A stretch of 64,000 nucleotides of DNA, taken from Tethya wilhelma (lineage: Eukaryota; Porifera; Demospongiae; Tethyida; Tethyidae). The notes under the pieces were generated by a model that saw nothing but the letters and a program-made list of their open reading frames with translations, did not search any database and was not told the DNA's origin. Where the stretch lies: positions 12,527,057 through 12,591,056 of the forward strand of contig CAXIPT010000002.1 of the NCBI GenBank assembly GCA_964030475.1, given 5' to 3'. The position numbers were made by a program, and so were the translations under genes. Below, piece by piece: positions 35,025 through 48,788 of the stretch. Position 1 is the first letter of the stretch. Each line of letters begins with the position of its first letter.

Positions 35025-37088
35025 ATGTTGTCAGTAAGAGTCAGTGTTCTACTGCTGTTCATCACAGTGATTTATCTACCAGCAGCAAAACTACAGACAC
35101 CACCATGGGATCAGCATAATTACAGTGTGTACCAAACAGGAACTGCTCAGTCACGGTTGTTTCAAGTATTTGAACAAGCTCTCCTGAGTAATCCTCAAAA
35201 TTTGTATAATCTTTTAAAGGTATTTTTCAACCCTCATAACACACCACCATCAAGAGTGAGGATAAATGTCACCACTACTGTTGGTGAGATCACCTTTGAC
35301 CCTTTCTGGACTCCTAACAAGCCAGTGAAGATTGATTGTGATGACCCAGGTCGATCATATTATTTCAATGGGACTAACTTATATTATCTTGTACTTGAGG
35401 CACCCTTGGGTTTTTTCCACAACAACTGCACTGCTCCTGATGATCCATGGAAAGATGGCTACCCTGAGGCTTGTAGCTATAACAGCTCATGTCATGATTG
35501 TTGGATACGTACCAGAAGTTATGGATATTCCACATCTTCAGACATTTTCATGTGGGCTGATCCTAATCGCAGACTTGGTACTATCAGTGAACTCTTGTTA
35601 AATGATAAAATAGGATATGCACTATCAGTCATTGATTGTGTTTCAGCTTACCAACTATTTTCAGCCATACCATCTATAAGCATGCTTGCTACAGATTTCG
35701 ATAATACTGATACGGCACCTGACCTTGAGGCTAAGCTGTCATTAAATATCTCTAAACTTGACTTCATGCCCTGTGATCAGGATGTAACTGAGACAATGAG
35801 TACACTACTAGTGTGGGTAAGTATAATTATTGTGTATGAGTCTATATTCCTAGACTCTGTCTTTTGACTCTTTTCGGACCATTTAAGGACCAGACAATAT
35901 TGATTAAACTTTAGCTATAAATTTAAATTACAGGCAAGAGCATACGCACGTGCTGGTCACAGTAAAGCATTTGAAAGGGCTGAAAGTGATAGAGGGGTCA
36001 TCACAGAATGGATCCAAACTGGACCAAATATCAGTGATGGGTCCTGGAGCAGTAAAGTTGATAATAATATATATGCTGGGTACTCACCTAATGTTATATG
36101 CAATCTAATTATCTCCATCTATGTCATCCTGAGTTTCATAACTCTGCTGTGCCCATACTTTTTCGCAGAGAAGATAACACAATATTTTAAACATAGTATA
36201 ATACTTCATTGCTTTTGGTCTCTATCTTTTTTTGTTGGGCTATTTAATATGGCATCTCTTGGTTTCAACCTGTTTTGGTTTTCTTTTCCTAGTTACGATA
36301 TGCACAATCGCTATGAAATAATGCTAATGTCAGTAAAAGTTAGTTGTATTCTTATGATGCTACTCTTTGGGCCTGTTATTGCTTGGAAGGCCAGTAAGTC
36401 CATCAAAGTTAAAGTAAACCATGCAGTGCTTGCAGTGAATGTATTCATTTACACTTGGCCTTGTTTCATTTGTTGTGCACCTTGCTTTGTGTTCTTTCTG
36501 TTAAAAAGTTGCTGTTCTGATAGATATGGTAGAATACTCCACACTATAGTAATCTGTAACATCTTATGGTTTATTCATCAACTGTTGTCCAGTGGTATTG
36601 TGGTAGTGTTTTTTGCTATCAATGATCCACCAGTGACATTAACTACTCTTACATCATTAATCTTACTTTTTGTTTGTATAATACTTATGATTTCTACTAT
36701 CTTTCAAATTGTAGGACAACAAACTAGTTGTACTGAGAAGCTCTGTGATGTTTTGGTTAGCATTTTCATTTGGTCATGTGTAATAGCTCTGCTTATTGTC
36801 TCTACAGTGCTCTATTTAGCCTTTCTTGAGTATGGATTGAACTACAGCTCTTTAGGTGGTTTAATTCTATCTGCTATTCCTCCCTCTATTATTTTTGTAC
36901 TTGGACTCTACTTCAAGAAAGAATTCACCAACACAGTCTCAGACAATGAAACTAGAGGTTCAGATCCACCACAAACTCAACGGATAAGAGACCAACCACG
37001 ACGTCGTTCTACTCAACCACAAACGACACCAAATCTTTCTATAAATGCAAATGAAGCAACACCATTAACACAAGAAATAACTGAATGA
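35025..37088 (+). CDS. Membrane-family gene C
   Basis: Exon 1 is 35025-35816, exon 2 is 35934-37088, with a 117-bp phase-0 intron and a 648-residue product. The start at 35025 (MLSVRVSVLLLF) is chosen because genes F and G share it and it begins a signal peptide. Conserved features are PPSRVRINVTTTVG, FDPFWTPN, ACSYNSSCHDCWIRT, FMPCDQDV, then the junction LLVW|ARAYARAG. An insertion with FNGTNLYYL follows VKIDCD in the variable part of the ectodomain. The NDHMV loop after the first membrane segment is replaced by KHSIILH. The tail is shortened and richer in basic residues (RRRST) before NEATPLTQ. It is the first gene of the main cluster. Confidence 0.83.
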
Positions 37089-37462
37089 CTGATGATGACT
37101 CAGTGCATGGATGGACGGGATGGACGAGATGGATGAGATTATAGACATGCACTCATGATACATAGTATGTAAGACTCACAATAACTTTACAATCGTAAAT
37201 ACTACGGGTTTTTTGTTGTTGTATCCCCTGAGGTTATAGGTTTTATTAGAAATAGTCACATTATAGCTAATTTTTACGTATAATAATAACATTTGTACAT
37301 AATCAATACAATGTGGTATTTTTCAGATCAAGTTAAGTGGCTGGCTAGTGTACGCTGATTTAGTAACTATAATTCTAAGGCTGTGTACAATATAGTATAC
37401 ATGCACACACTTGTCAGTACTCATCAGTATAGCATTGCTTAGTACTACACATGCACACACTN

Positions 37463-37540
<78 letters not shown>
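37463..37540. repeat. (AC)n microsatellite beside an n
   Basis: 78-base AC run starting directly after the n at 37462. Confidence 0.95.
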
Positions 37541-37542
<2 letters not shown>

Positions 37543-37654
37543 GACGATGACTTTGTACACACACCGCACACTGTCACATACACCGGCATTTAAGTACTAA
37601 ATAAAAGAGGAGGTACATAAGCTAGAAAGCTACAAGTAGTGACATCCGATCTAT

Positions 37655-37720
37655 AGGAAGGATAGTCATCCTGCGCATAGATGAACAGTGGGCACTATTA
37701 AAAATCATTATAGTCTTGCA
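37655..37720 (-). pseudogene. UBA3 fragment
   Basis: ATAGGAAGGATAGTCATCC and GATGAACAGTGGGCACTA match the exon 14 start and intron 13 of UBA3 (about 54455-54503). A similar scrap is near 48728-48760. Confidence 0.65.
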
Positions 37721-38617
37721 TGGGGGGACTATTCTAGTAGTCTGGATACAGTAAATGTAATTAGAGAAGATAGTCTATATCACACCACCAGTATTGTTGA
37801 ATAACATGACAGACAACACAAACATACACTGTGAACAGTACTAGTTAATGATATGGGCCAGTATGTATGGGACTCAGTTCAGTCTACATAAGCAAGGATA
37901 CAGTTAACCAGGCCCAATACGCACACTATTATACTGATCACACCAACGATCCATATTAATGCATTCTCAATAAGATCCGGAACTTGAAATTCTCATGCAG
38001 TCCAGTTTAGGACTGATCAGTATGCAAATGATATGCACTTTCTAGATAGACCTTGTGGACTATATTTGTACTAGCTCACTTCTCCTATAACCTAGCTTCG
38101 AATTTCCTATATGTGTGAGTACAAGTGTGCATGAGTGTGCAAGTGTACATATGAGTGTGCATGTCATGCATAGTTTTCAAAGTAAAAGTATAAAGCATGC
38201 ATGCATGCATGCATGCACACCGTTGTCTAATGTGTTACTAATGATATTCACAGGGTAGGTAATTTTTGGGAATGATGACCACAATGCAAAAATGCTCATT
38301 ATTTCTGAGAAACTTTACGTAACAATATAGTTCCCAGGGAAAGGTGAAGGGACCATCCAGCATGAGACCAAAAGCTATATAAGGTGATTAAACAAACTGT
38401 AGTGAGATTATCTTTTAATTAGACTAGTAGTAAATCAGCAAATATGATCAGTAAGTTATCCATATGCACTGTGATGTAATGGTACCACATACTGGGCTAT
38501 CATAATATTATTTACAACATTCAAAGGAATTAGTCATGCATGAAATAATTGCAATCACGGCACACCCCCTAAACTGAGAAGTTGCTTGTGACACTAAGAC
38601 TTCGATTATGTTGTCAT

Positions 38618-38730
38618 GCAGTAAGAGTCAGTCTTCTACTGCTGTTCATGACAGTGATACATCTATATACCAACAGATAAATTACAGTCACCGCCAGAGA
38701 AAAATATTTCTCCACACCTGTCCTATTCTC
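38618..38730 (+). pseudogene. Membrane-family exon 1 fragment
   Basis: ATGCAGTAAGAGTCAGTC continues as the family signal-peptide sequence up to CAGTCACCGCCAG, with a frame-breaking insertion (CTATATACC). It then loses homology. A TATA-like box at 38374 lies upstream, so this is the decayed 5' end of a former gene. Confidence 0.75.
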
Positions 38731-39181
38731 CTACAGGAAAGGGTCGACCTGTGTATGAGCACCAGACTATTATAGCTATGCATGTTTTCATAACAGTTTA
38801 CAAGAAACAATTTACTACAATATAATAATGGTTATTGATAGTTATTAAGTATAGTGCTGAGACCTTAACCTCATATCTGAAGCCCAATATTGAGTGATAA
38901 TTATATCATAGTTTATTCTAATTGACACAGCAAAATAGAATAGCCTGTTCCCAGATTTTAGCTTTGATTATTTCCCTTGCTATTAGTGAATCAAAGGGGA
39001 TAACCACGGATTTCCTTTGTGAAAGATCTTTTCTTTCCCCAAGTGAATTAATGGTCAGAGGGGAAAATTCATAGGGATTCCCAGCATAACTGACTCAGTG
39101 AGTTGTGACAGCACACACATACTGAGAAGTAGGATATACTCTTGTGCCAATAATAATAGCTCTCTCTATCAAGAGTTCAAT
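38731..39181. other. Spacer upstream of gene D
   Basis: A segment with GTTATTGATAGTTATTAAGT and AGCCCAATATTGAGTG (38827-38937) also occurs at 25637-25735. The block 38930-39170 is repeated at 41315-41570 before the next fossil 5' end. These are intergenic parts of the duplicated unit. Confidence 0.55.
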
Positions 39182-41124
39182 ATGTTGTCAGTAAGAGTCA
39201 ATGTTCTACTGCTGATCATCACAGTGATTATTGAGTGATACATCTACCAACAGCTAAACTACAGGCACCACCATTGGATGACTTAGTGGACCACAGAGGA
39301 ACATATAAGTCACGGTTGTTTCAAGTATTCAAACAAGCTCTCCTAAACAGTCCACGAAACCTGTTTAATCTACAAGAAACATTCTTCAATCCCGAGAACA
39401 GACCACCATCAAGAGTGAATATAATTGTCACTACCACTGTTGGTAACATTACCTTTGTCAATGACCCTTTCTGGGTCACTCCTAACAATCCAGTGAAGAT
39501 TGATTGTGATAGTGAGGTTTTTCGGCCAGAATTGGGCTTTTCCTACAACAACTGCACTCAGGCTCCAGATACTCCATGGAAAGATGGCAACCCTGAGGCT
39601 TGTAGCTATAACAGTCCACCAGATTGTTGGATACGTACCAACAGATACAGAAATTCAACATCTTCAGATCTCTTTATGTGGGCTGATCCTAATCAGAGAC
39701 TTGGTACCATCAGTGAACTGTTGTCGAATTATGTAATTCAAGCTACACTACGATCACTTGATTATTTGATTCTCTCCATTTATCACAACCTACCGTCTAA
39801 AGACTTGTTCTTCACTAACTTATACTATGATACTGACCAAGTGCCTGAGGTGAAACTATCATTAAACATATCTGAGCTTGAATTCATGCCTTGTCAAAGT
39901 GATGTAATCAAAACTCTTAGGATATTATTAGTGTGGGTAAGTTAGTAAGTGGTAGAGCAATATTAAATTGTGAAATGAATATGATAAAGATAATATTCTG
40001 TGTGCTTTTATAATAGGCAAAAACATATGCACGTGCTGGTGACAGCAATACAGTTATTGAAATGGCTGAAAGTGATAGAGGAGTGATCACTGAATGGATC
40101 CAAACTGGACCAGCTGATGATGATGGATACTGGAGCAATGATATCAATGTTGCAGGGTACTCAGCCAATGAAATAAGTGATGTAATTATAACCATCTTCT
40201 TTATTCTGAACTTTTTAACTCAGCTGTGTGCATATTTTTTTCTTGGAAAGGGTACACAATATTTTCTCAGGAATTCCAATGACCACATGGTGGGTCAGTT
40301 GTACTGGTCTCTATCTTTCTTTGTTGGGCTATTTAATATTGTATCATTTGGTTTGAACTGTTTAGCTTTTTTGTTTTTTAATAATCAAGCAAACTGGTAT
40401 GTAAAAATTGTGTGTATCCTTATGGTATTAATACTTGAGCCTGTTATTGCTTGGAGGGCCAGTAGGTATGTGAACATTCCAGTGAATAAAACATTGCTTG
40501 CTGTGAATGTGTCGATTTACACCTGGCCCTGTTTTATTTGTTGTGTACCTTGTTTTGTAATCTGTCTATTGTAAATGTTGCTGCTCTAACAAGAGATATG
40601 GTAGAATACTCCATACACTAGTTCTCTGTAATTTTCTATGGTTTATTCATAAATTGGTGTCCAGTGGTATAGTGGTTGTGTTTTTGGTCATCAATAATCT
40701 ACCAGTGATGTTAACTGTTCTCACCTTGGCTATCTTACTCTGTGTTTGTACTATGCTTATGATTTCTACCGTGTTCAGAATCATAATTACTAGACAATCA
40801 AGTTGTACTAAGACCATTGTAACTTTATTTCTTAGTGTTATCTTTTGGATAGGAGTCATGACTTTACTTATTGTCTCTACAATGCTCTACTTGGCTTTTC
40901 TTGAGTATGGGTTAAACTACAGCTCGTTAGGTGGTTTAATTCTCTCTGCTATTCCTCCCTCTATTATTTTTGTACTCACATTCTATGCCAAGAAACGATT
41001 CACCGACAGATCTCGAGCCTCAGACAATGGAACAAGTGATATGAATACCCCTCTACAGTCGGTTATAACTCAGAGTGATGATGACCCTGTGCAGACAGTG
41101 GATGAGACTACAGAAACATTATAA
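39182..41124 (+). pseudogene. Membrane-family gene D, two frame breaks
   Basis: Exon 1 is 39182-39936 and exon 2 is 40017-41124. An 11-base insertion in the signal peptide (GTGATTATTGAGTGAT where relatives have GTGAT) shifts the frame and creates a stop. In exon 2 an extra T in CTATTGTAAATG (near 40570) adds a stop after the fourth membrane segment; the frame recovers as the next frame and reads to 41124. The C-terminal signal is also lost: the end reads DETTETL instead of DETTPL. The rest of the ectodomain and membrane part is well kept, so inactivation seems recent. A sequencing error cannot explain all three changes easily. Confidence 0.8.
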
Positions 41125-42471
41125 TAATAACTTTTAATATCATAACAATGCTGTAAATTCTAATACAAAATAAATTTTTTAACATTATTATGTACTATGT
41201 TTTGTGTTTAGAACAATAATAATACGACAATTGAAGGTTGTTCCAGTATATATAACTATGATTTCACTGTAGTCCAAACACAACATACTGTATTACACAC
41301 GCACACATTTATTCTAATTGACACAGCAAAATAGAATAACCTGTTCCAAGACTCACCCCTTTGATTAGCTTCCTTGCTCTTAGTGAATCAAAAGGGATAA
41401 TCACGGATTTCCTTTGTGAAAGATTTCTTTCCCCAAGTGAATTAATGGTCAGAGGGGAAAATTCATAGGGATTCCCAGCATAACTGACTCAGTGAGTTGT
41501 GACAGCACACACATACTGAGAAGTAGGATATACTCTTGTACCAATAGTAATAGCTCTCTCTATATCAGGACTTCTAGATCTATCAGCATGTTTTCAGTAA
41601 GAGTCAGTGTTCTATACTGCTGTTCATCACTGTGATACATTTACCAGCAGCAAAATTACAGACACCACCATGGGATGACTTAGTGGGCCACACAGGAACA
41701 TCTAAGTAAGTTGACATATGCTACATACAGAGTGCAATAGTAGTAGCAGTACATCAAAATATTGTTAACTTATTATGTTGATACATGCGTGCATGTACAC
41801 ATGTACCCACCCATTTAATTACAATATAGTTGAGTGTACAACTTACACTGTATATCTGTGTGGGGGATCCTAGAAGAGCCGTGAATGTGTATACATACTG
41901 TCATTTCACCGAAGAATCACATAAATTCACACAGCTTGTGAGTCAACAAAAAACTTTTGTGAACAATAACAAATTTGCGTGACTATGGTAAAAATCATCT
42001 GACATGGTTTCTATAGTGTTTGGTACCTCAGACAATGGAGCAACTAAGTGGTATACAGAAGATACCATGCATGGCCATGCAAGGACATGTATAATCTTAC
42101 ACACAGTGTTTGCATGATGTACATTTGTCTGTATGTATGACACATAACACGGATTATAATACAATAATATAGTAGTATATCTGCAAGACGTGTGGGGATG
42201 TGAATGGCACAAAAATTAACACATCTTTTATCAATTATACGTAATTATCCTCATTTCCTCCTACCATTATTCCAATTACAAGGCTGCATGAATACCCTAT
42301 AATCTTACATTTTACACAAAGAGTACAGTGGTACATCACATGTACAGCATTGTTATTATGTTGACACAGGAATGTGTATACATGTTGTCATTTCACTGAA
42401 GAGTCATATAAATTCACACAGCTACTAGTGATCTACCACAAACTTTTGTGAGCTAACAAAATTGTGTGAAT
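41125..42471. other. Spacer with two fossil 5' ends
   Basis: 41588-41705 is a membrane-family exon 1 start (ATGTTTTCAGTAAGAGTC) that ends after ACAGGAACATCTAAG. 41900-41990 is a worn copy of the gene E promoter and start (CACATAAATTCACACAGC, AAACTTTTGTGA). 42060-42200 is shared with 24960-25150. A TATA-like CATATAAATTC lies at about 42407, 65 bases before the ATG of gene E. Confidence 0.55.
41588..41705 (+). pseudogene. Membrane-family exon 1 fragment
   Basis: The signal peptide and first 20 ectodomain codons are recognisable, with one frame shift (TATACTGC for TACTGC). Homology stops at TCTAAG|TAAG, in the middle of what is exon 1 in the intact genes. Confidence 0.75.
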
Positions 42472-43365
42472 ATGGCTAAGATCATCATGGTTCTAGTGTT
42501 CATACTAGGAGTGCATCTACCAATCGTAGACCTACGGCAAACATTGCCAGTCAATGCTAACTATACTGATGCCTCCACCCAAAACTCTCCTCTATTTGAA
42601 GTATTGGAACAAGCTCTTCTGAACCGTTCATACAATTTGCTCAACCTACAACAAGCGTTCTTCAACCCGGATGGCTCATCATCTCCACCAAGAGTGAGGA
42701 TAAATGTCACTACTGTTGTTGGTCACATTAAATTTGACCCTCACTGGACTCCAAATATGCCTGGGAAAATTGTTTGTGCTATTAATTTGACTCAACTTGC
42801 GATCAAAAAGAGTCTGATCATCTCAGAATATGATTCATCATACTCTAAACTAGACGGTCCAGGTTTCCTTTACAACGATTGCACTGCTCCTTGGAATGGT
42901 GAAGAATTTCCACGTCAAGCTTGCAACCATGACGATCATCTGTGCCAAGATTGTTGGATACGTCCCAACTATAAAGATTACTACAGTGACAGTTCAACGT
43001 CTTCAGATATTTTCACCTGGACTGATGGTACTCACAGACTTGGTACTATCAGTGATCTCTTACTGAACAACAAAGTGCAAAACACCTTGAGATCAATTTC
43101 AAACTCTCTTATACTATTTTTGATTTCAGCCATGCCATCTGCAAGTGGATTTGCTTTCAGGCTAGGCAAAGTTGATCATGAACAAATACCCGAACTGAAA
43201 ATATCTTTACAACTTTCAGAACTCAACTTCATGCCATGCAATAAAGATGTAGTAGAGACAATCATGGCACTTCTGGTGTGGGTAAGTAGAACAGCTTATG
43301 CATGAGCTACACATTGTACCAATGATAACCATGACTGTGTGAACAAGGGGGTATTATAATCCATT

Positions 43366-43416
<51 letters not shown>

Positions 43417-44678
43417 TAATTACTTGTGTAGGGAGTATAGGGACCAATAATAAGTACGGACTATAAGCTTAACTTTGTGTTATGTACTTACTATATATTT
43501 AGGCTAAGGCATATGGAAGGAATGATGGTACAAAATCTGAACAGGACAGAGGACACATTAATATCGAAGACAGTATCAGTGATTCGATAAGGTTTTCTAC
43601 AACAAATGAATGGCTAATCTCTATCGACTCAAATTCTCTATCCAATATACTCACATCTATTTACTTCATTCTTAACTTACTGATTATTTTCGGTGGGTAC
43701 TTTTTCCTCGAGAAAATCACACAACATTTTCTCAACAATTCTACCAACCGAAGAGTCTGTCATTTGTACTGGTCCTTGTCCTTTGCCCTTGGGATAGTCA
43801 ATACATTGTCACTATTCTACGATTTTTACTACTCTTACTTGGGGGCAATCACACCAGGCATTTTGTCTCAACCAGCGCTATATGCCAAAGTTACAATTTT
43901 CCTTACAATGTTAATATTTGAGCCTGCTATTGCTTGGAAGGCTAGTAAGTCTGTCAGAGTCCCGGTGAATAATGTCGTGTTTGCCATTAGTTTGTCCATT
44001 TGCACTTGTCCTTGTCTTGTTTGTTGTGTACTACCTTGCCTAATAATATTCATACTAAAGCATTGCTGCTCTCAGAGGTATGCTAGAATACTTCACACCA
44101 TAGTTCTCTGTAACATTCTCTTCTTTATACATGAGATAGTGTCCAGTGGTATTGTGATTGTGATTATGGTTGTCAATGATCCACCCAGTATGTTAACTAT
44201 CCTCACATTGAGCATTTTGATTCTGTCCTGTATTGTACTCATGTTCTACACATTGTTTAGAGTCATTCACAAGTCAATAATAATTTGTAGTTGCTGTAAC
44301 ATTCTTAAGATTATCATCCTTGTAATACTCAGTGTCATGTTTTGGATTGGGATTATGGTGTTGCTCGTTTCCTTTACCATGCTCTATTTAGCACTTTTAA
44401 CTGATTATGGATTCAACTACGGCTCTTTAGGTAGTTTTATATTGTCTGCTATTCCTCCCACTATTATTTTTGTACTTGGACTCTATTTCAAGAAACGATT
44501 CACTGACAGAGGCTCAGACAATGGAACAAGTGGTACACTACCAACTCAACCAACAAGTGATCACACTGAAAGAGAATTGGATTCAGAGATTAGGGATCAG
44601 GGTGATGATGACCCCACTCCAACAGCTGATGAGTCAACTCCATTGATGCTTACTGATTCTACAACCCTTACCAACTGA
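42472..44678 (+). CDS. Membrane-family gene E, divergent type
   Basis: Exon 1 is 42472-43281, exon 2 is 43503-44678, with a 221-bp phase-0 intron and a 661-residue product. The start MAKIIMVLVFILG gives a signal peptide. The ectodomain keeps PPRVRINVTTVVG, FDPHWTPN, CQDCWIRP and FMPCNKDV, but has a long insertion (INLTQLAIKKSL to YSKLDGP) before the NDCTAP cysteine. Exon 2 opens AKAYGRNDG instead of AYARAG and lacks the AESDRGVI block, having EQDRGHINIED. The tail is DESTPLMLTD plus eight residues. A CA run (43371-43412) lies in the intron. Gene B is its near copy, so E and B form a subfamily. Confidence 0.83.
43371..43412. repeat. (AC)n microsatellite in the gene E intron
   Basis: 42-base AC run. 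The same intron in the B unit has 91 bases of the complementary run. Confidence 0.95.
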
Positions 44679-45245
44679 AAGTAATTTTAGTTGTTTCTAG
44701 TATGTATTACATACAGTTTTGAAACTATGAACAATGTCTGACTCATTGTTTTATTATAATATTATTCAAATCAGTGACACGATGTAAATCTATAATAATG
44801 CTGCATGATTAGTGTGAAACTGAAAAGGTCTGAGGCTAATAAATCTACCAAGAGATGCAATGTGGTGTCTTTTAGTGAATATATTGCAAAATTTGTATTG
44901 GAGCAATAGGAAAAACGTTGGTGGGTAGGGCTTAAACTACTACGGATGTAGCCAGAACGTTTAATCAATGACGCAATGCATTCTTTCGCTTTAAATGAAT
45001 AGGTCTATTATGTACATGTGCATTTTAAGCGTATATGATATTCATACTATTTGCTGCCAGTACGTACTCATGATTTTCCCCACCATTACACTTACTAATA
45101 GATTGTTCACATGACTGTCAATTAATGCTTATATGCAGCTAGATCAATCAAATGATTGTGACAACACTCCCACACCACACCACCCTATATTATACTGAGA
45201 AGCTGCATGGTTGTGACACTAAGTTAGTGAGACTTCAGTATAGAT
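44679..45245. other. Spacer between genes E and F
   Basis: No gene is visible. The last 60 bases carry CCCTATATTATACTGAGAAG and GGTTGTGACACTAAG, which also precede the fossil start at 38618 and gene G in related form. They are promoter-like. Confidence 0.5.
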
Positions 45246-47468
45246 ATGTTGTCAGTTAGAGTCAGTGTTCTACTACTGTTCATCACAGTGATACATCTAC
45301 CAACAGCAAAACTACACTTACCACCATGGGATTATAGCTATAATGTGGACCACACAGGAACTAGTCAGTCACGGTTGTTTCAAGCATTTGAACAAGCGCT
45401 CCTAAGTGATCCATTAAACTTGTACAATCTAAAAAAGACATTTTTCAATCCTCATAATAGGCTTGCATCACCATCAAGAGTGAGGATAAATGTCACTACT
45501 ACTGTTGGTGACATAAACTTTGACCCTCTATGGACTCCTAACGAGCCAGTGAAGATTGATTGTGATGGTGATTATTGGCAAGGCTTGCCCCTGGGTTTGG
45601 GTTTTTTCTACAACAACTGTACTGCTCCTGATGATTCATGGAAAGATGGTTACCCTGAGGCTTGTAGAGAATACCTCAGTCATGATTGTTGGGTACGTAC
45701 CAGCAGATATGAAGATTCTCAATCTTCAGATACTTACATGTGGGCTGATGCTAATCGCAGACTTGGTACCATCAGTGAACTATTGTTGAATGAACAGATA
45801 CGATCAACACTAACAACTATTGATTCAATTGGGATATTCCAACTTTATTCAGTCATGCCATCAACTAATAACTTCGACAACAAAATATTTCTATTCTTGA
45901 AAAGGTTTCGATATAATTCTTTTGACACTGCACCTTACGTGGACCTATCATTGAACATCTCTAAACTTGACTTCATGCCCTGTGATCAAGATGTAGATGA
46001 GACAATTAGAGTACTATTAGTGTGGGTAAGTTGTGCATGCATGTATAGGCCATTTTAAATTTACAGTATCATAATAGTCAAGCTCTTTCTTCGCAAGGGA
46101 GGAGTCTATGTAGGAACAAGGCTATATAGTTGATATAATTATCTTGAGGGCATTACCGGTATATTGTATACATATCTCTTGTTAACAACAATTGCCATAA
46201 GTCATAATAACTTATGCAGTTATATGTAGGACCTTGGCAATATCTAAATGAATTGTGTATACACTATAATTTTATATATATATGTAGGTCAATACAATTG
46301 TAAATCTTTACAGGCAAGACCATATGCACGTGCTGATTATGACAGTAAAACAATTGAAAGAGCTGAAAGTGATAGAGGAGTGATCATTTCAAAATTAATC
46401 CAAACAAAGTATGGTGAACATTGGAGCAATGATATTGAAATTGCAGGGTACTACACAGTCAATGTTATTTCTGATATAATTATTTCTATCTACTTTATTC
46501 TAAACTTTGCAACACTCTTGTGTGCATACTTTTTCCTTGAGAAGATCACACAATTATATTTTTTCCGGTATTCTAATGACCACATGGTGAGCCATTTTTA
46601 CTGGTCTCTATCATTCATGGTTGGACTATTCAGTATAGCATCACATAGTTGGACTGTATTTCTTATGATGTCAAGTCTTAGCATTTCTTTCTATATACTA
46701 GCAGTCAAACTTTGTATTCCTATCCTGATGCTACTCTTAGAGCCTCCTATTGCTTGGAGGGCCAGTAAGTATGTCAGAATCTCAGTGAATAAAGTTGTGC
46801 TAGCTGTGAATGTGTCCAGTTGCACTTTACCTTGTATTATTTGTTGTGCACCTTGTTTTATAATCTATTCTATTAAATGTTGCTGCTCTAATAGGTATGG
46901 TAGAATACTCCACACCATAGTCCTATGTAACATCTTATGGTTTACTCATGAATTAGTGTCCAGTGGTATTGTGGTTGTGTTTTTGGTAATCAATGATCCA
47001 CCAGTGACATTGACTGTTCTCACATTGGCTATCTTAGTCTCTGTTTGTACAATTCTCATGATTTCTACCATGTTTAGAATCATAACACATAGACAAATAA
47101 GTTGTGCCAAGACCATCTTCAGAGCTTTATTTACTCTTATTGTTTGGATAGGAATTATGTCTTTACTTATTGTCTCTACAATGCTCTATTTGGCTTTTCT
47201 TGAATATGGACTGAACTACAGCTCTTTAGGTGGTTTAATTCTATCTGCTATTCCTCCCTCTATAATTTTTGTACTTGGACTCTACTTCAAGAAACGATTC
47301 ACTGACAAAGCCTCAGATAATGGAACAAGGGGTACACTACCAAATCAACAGACAAGTGACCCTGAAAAGCAACTGGGTACTGATACCCTTCAAGCAGTCA
47401 TAACTCAAAGTGATGATGACCCTGCACACACAGTGGATGAGACTACACCACTGGTACAGAACTTATAA
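45246..47468 (+). CDS. Membrane-family gene F
   Basis: Exon 1 is 45246-46025, exon 2 is 46314-47468, with a 288-bp phase-0 intron and 644 residues. It begins MLSVRVSVLLLF as in C and G. Ectodomain landmarks are SPSRVRINVTTTVG, FDPLWTPN, the NNCTAPDDSWKDGYPEAC block, SHDCWVRT (one Cys fewer in this block than gene C) and FMPCDQDVDET. Exon 2 has ARPYARADY, AESDRGVII, YSNDHMVSHFYWS, YGRILHTIVLCN, INDPPVTLTVLTLA and YGLNYSSLGG. The tail ends DETTPLVQNL. C, F and G form one subfamily. Confidence 0.85.
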
Positions 47469-48788
47469 TGACACTATAGGCCATGGCGTGAACAATTGTA
47501 GTAGTACTAAGATGAGTTTCTATTTTGACTTGTTTATCTTAAATTATAAAAACTCGTTAATCACAATTAATGTTACAACATGTATACTTTTTTCCTAAGG
47601 AATTCTAATAATAACTGTAATACGAACTTAATAGTAAAATTCATAAACTAGGCAGTCTAGGATGGCCGAGTGCTGTAAGAAACCAGGTAAGGAGTGTATG
47701 TACTGCAGGCAAGTCTTTGCAGTTCAGCAAATGACTACTTTATTTTTCATGATTGTATCATGTATTATTCGGGCCTACGGCCCTCATGAGCTCCTGATTA
47801 TATGTGTCAGTTGGCTCATGATTCTGAGTCAGTGGGTCAACTAATCACTTAATTAATTGGGATAAACAACAGGCATGCGAATAACCTATATATAGCAATA
47901 AGTATAGTCAGGCCGTCGTCTTCAGAACAGAAATAATAATTTTGATGATCAGATCATTGTGGCGATCTCCATTGTGATGCCACAGAATCCGATATCACTG
48001 TTTTGTTTTTATGGTGCATATGCATATGTGCATGATTTCCTAACAATGCAACCAATTTAATGTTCACTGCAACAATTGCAATGATAGTGCATGGCAAAAT
48101 TGATCAAGTAAAGCATGCACTAATAATGATATTTTAGGAGATGGGAATGATGCTGATTCCAGCAAACAGATTGTGCTGATAAACATTGACCTCACCAGAG
48201 TCCACAATATACAATGCTCTTTCTGAGAAACTTTCCTAACAAAGCAAGCAAACTACTATTCCCAGGGAAATTATGAACATGAAAGGAAGATTCTGCATGG
48301 GACCAATGCTGAGGTGGTTATACCAATTGTATCTACTGTAGTGAAATTGTCTCTAGTGATATCCATAAAAGACCTCACTTTTGTTCTCTTGTTAGATATC
48401 AATAAATAAACAGGCTATAGGGGAGGTCTGGGAACCAGGCTACTTACAATTATAATAAGACTTGTGATAATAGAGTGCACTGACTGAGTAAATGTGAAAG
48501 TTAAATTTTCGCAGTTTTAATTTTCGTATACATGTATTCGAACCGCATACGAAATATATGAAAATTTCCACCATACGAAAATTTCCTGCTATACAGTATG
48601 TATCAATGGATTTTAACAGCTGAGAAACAATACAATTTACCTGCTAACTCTGAGCACAGTGTCTGTGATGGCTCCTAGAGCCAAAGCACTATGACAATAT
48701 TATGATTCGTATTAGTGCACATTGTTCATCCATGCAGGATGATTATCCTTCCTGTTTCACTTGACACATACACACATTATGCTGTACA
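47469..48788. other. Spacer between gene F and the gene G region
   Basis: A small frame at 47662-47844 (MAECCKKPGKECMYCRQ) has a coding-like start but no homologue I know. 48220-48440 recurs in inverted form at about 50470-50700. 48500-48600 has several inverted ATTTTCGTAT motifs. A UBA3 exon 14 scrap (GCAGGATGATTATCCTTCC) is at 48735. Confidence 0.45.

Larger units (their letters stand above)
37089..38617. other. Spacer between genes C and D with gene scraps
   Basis: Holds the AC run at 37463-37540, a scrap of UBA3 (37655-37720) and, near 38215-38405, a promoter-like zone with GCTATATAAGG at 38374. Segments at 38280-38400 match 48220-48390 and 50520-50700 in inverted form. No intact gene. 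Confidence 0.5.

Noticed and set aside
47655..47720. Possible tRNA or tRNA-derived SINE (GGATGGCCGAGTGCTG)
   Set aside because: The start resembles a Leu/Ser tRNA and box A, but no matching acceptor stem, anticodon arm or box B follows at the right distance.
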